5,038 bases of DNA from Anaerolineales bacterium. Its GTDB lineage: Bacteria; Chloroflexota; Anaerolineae; Anaerolineales; UBA11858. The stretch covers positions 1-5,038 of the forward strand of contig WFTY01000105.1 in the NCBI GenBank assembly GCA_015485245.1, in the 5' to 3' direction. Position numbers and translations under genes: made by a program. The notes beneath the pieces are model-generated. The model did no database searches and was not told where the DNA came from. It saw nothing but the letters and a program-made list of their open reading frames with translations. Positions 5,020-5,038 of the stretch are shown here, piece by piece (the stretch's first letter is position 1; every line of letters begins with the position of its first letter).

Positions 5020-5038
5020 ACTGCGTGAACCCGTCAAC
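5009..5038 (+). CDS. Start of a downstream gene, possibly hemolysin III/PAQR family (partial)
   Basis: An ATG at 5009 opens a frame, MLAKLREPVN, that runs off the window end. It is preceded by GAGGTG (4996-5001) with 7 bases between, the best kind of ribosome binding site, so the start is credible. It overlaps the last 11 bases of the mevalonate kinase gene in a different frame, implying co-transcription and perhaps coupled translation. The KLREPVN segment recalls the N-terminus of hemolysin III/YqfA-type membrane proteins, which often begin with R-[ED]-P-V-[NS] before the first membrane helix. With only ten residues visible this identity is tentative. Confidence 0.5.
   Translation, partial: MLAKLREPVN

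Overview
This 5-kb window is a chromosomal housekeeping block from a GC-rich bacterium. It is most likely a member of Chloroflexota, perhaps Anaerolineae-like. That placement is an inference from three things: the gene order ffh-rpsP-KH-rimM, a mevalonate kinase gene in a bacterium, and a UbiA-family protein that resembles decaprenyl-phosphate phosphoribosyltransferase. No rRNA or other decisive taxonomic marker is present.

Layout. Positions 9-208 hold two tandem serine tRNA genes on the minus strand: tRNA-Ser(UGA), then tRNA-Ser(GCU) 23 bases downstream. Positions 209-361 form a divergent promoter region. It has one sigma-70-like promoter firing left into the tRNAs and one firing right into ffh, both with 17-bp spacers and with their -35 boxes only 16 bp apart. 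The rest reads rightward. ffh (SRP GTPase) is followed, after 108 bases, by rpsP (ribosomal protein S16 with a long acidic tail), khpA (small KH RNA-binding protein) and rimM (16S/30S maturation factor). khpA and rimM overlap by ATGA. Immediately after the rimM stop lies a third promoter-like sequence whose predicted start point falls on the ATG of a UbiA-family membrane prenyltransferase gene, which suggests a leaderless mRNA. A 64-base gap, filled by eight 7-base units in tandem, separates that gene from a GHMP-family mevalonate kinase. The last 30 bases are the first codons of another gene, which overlaps the end of the kinase gene and has a good Shine-Dalgarno sequence. Its first residues resemble hemolysin III/PAQR-type membrane proteins.

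How the genes fit together. The left half serves translation and protein targeting: tRNAs, SRP, S16, KhpA and RimM. The right half points to isoprenoid and polyprenyl-phosphate metabolism: mevalonate kinase makes 5-phosphomevalonate on the way to isoprenoids, and the UbiA-family enzyme probably uses a polyprenyl phosphate. The trmD and rplS genes that often follow rimM are absent here.

I see no mobile element, CRISPR array or defence system, and no convincing undescribed system. The most interesting details are small-scale: the heptanucleotide repeat abutting the mevalonate kinase start codon, the candidate leaderless promoter, the hairpin at the very start of the ffh transcript, and a possible hairpin over the khpA ribosome binding site.
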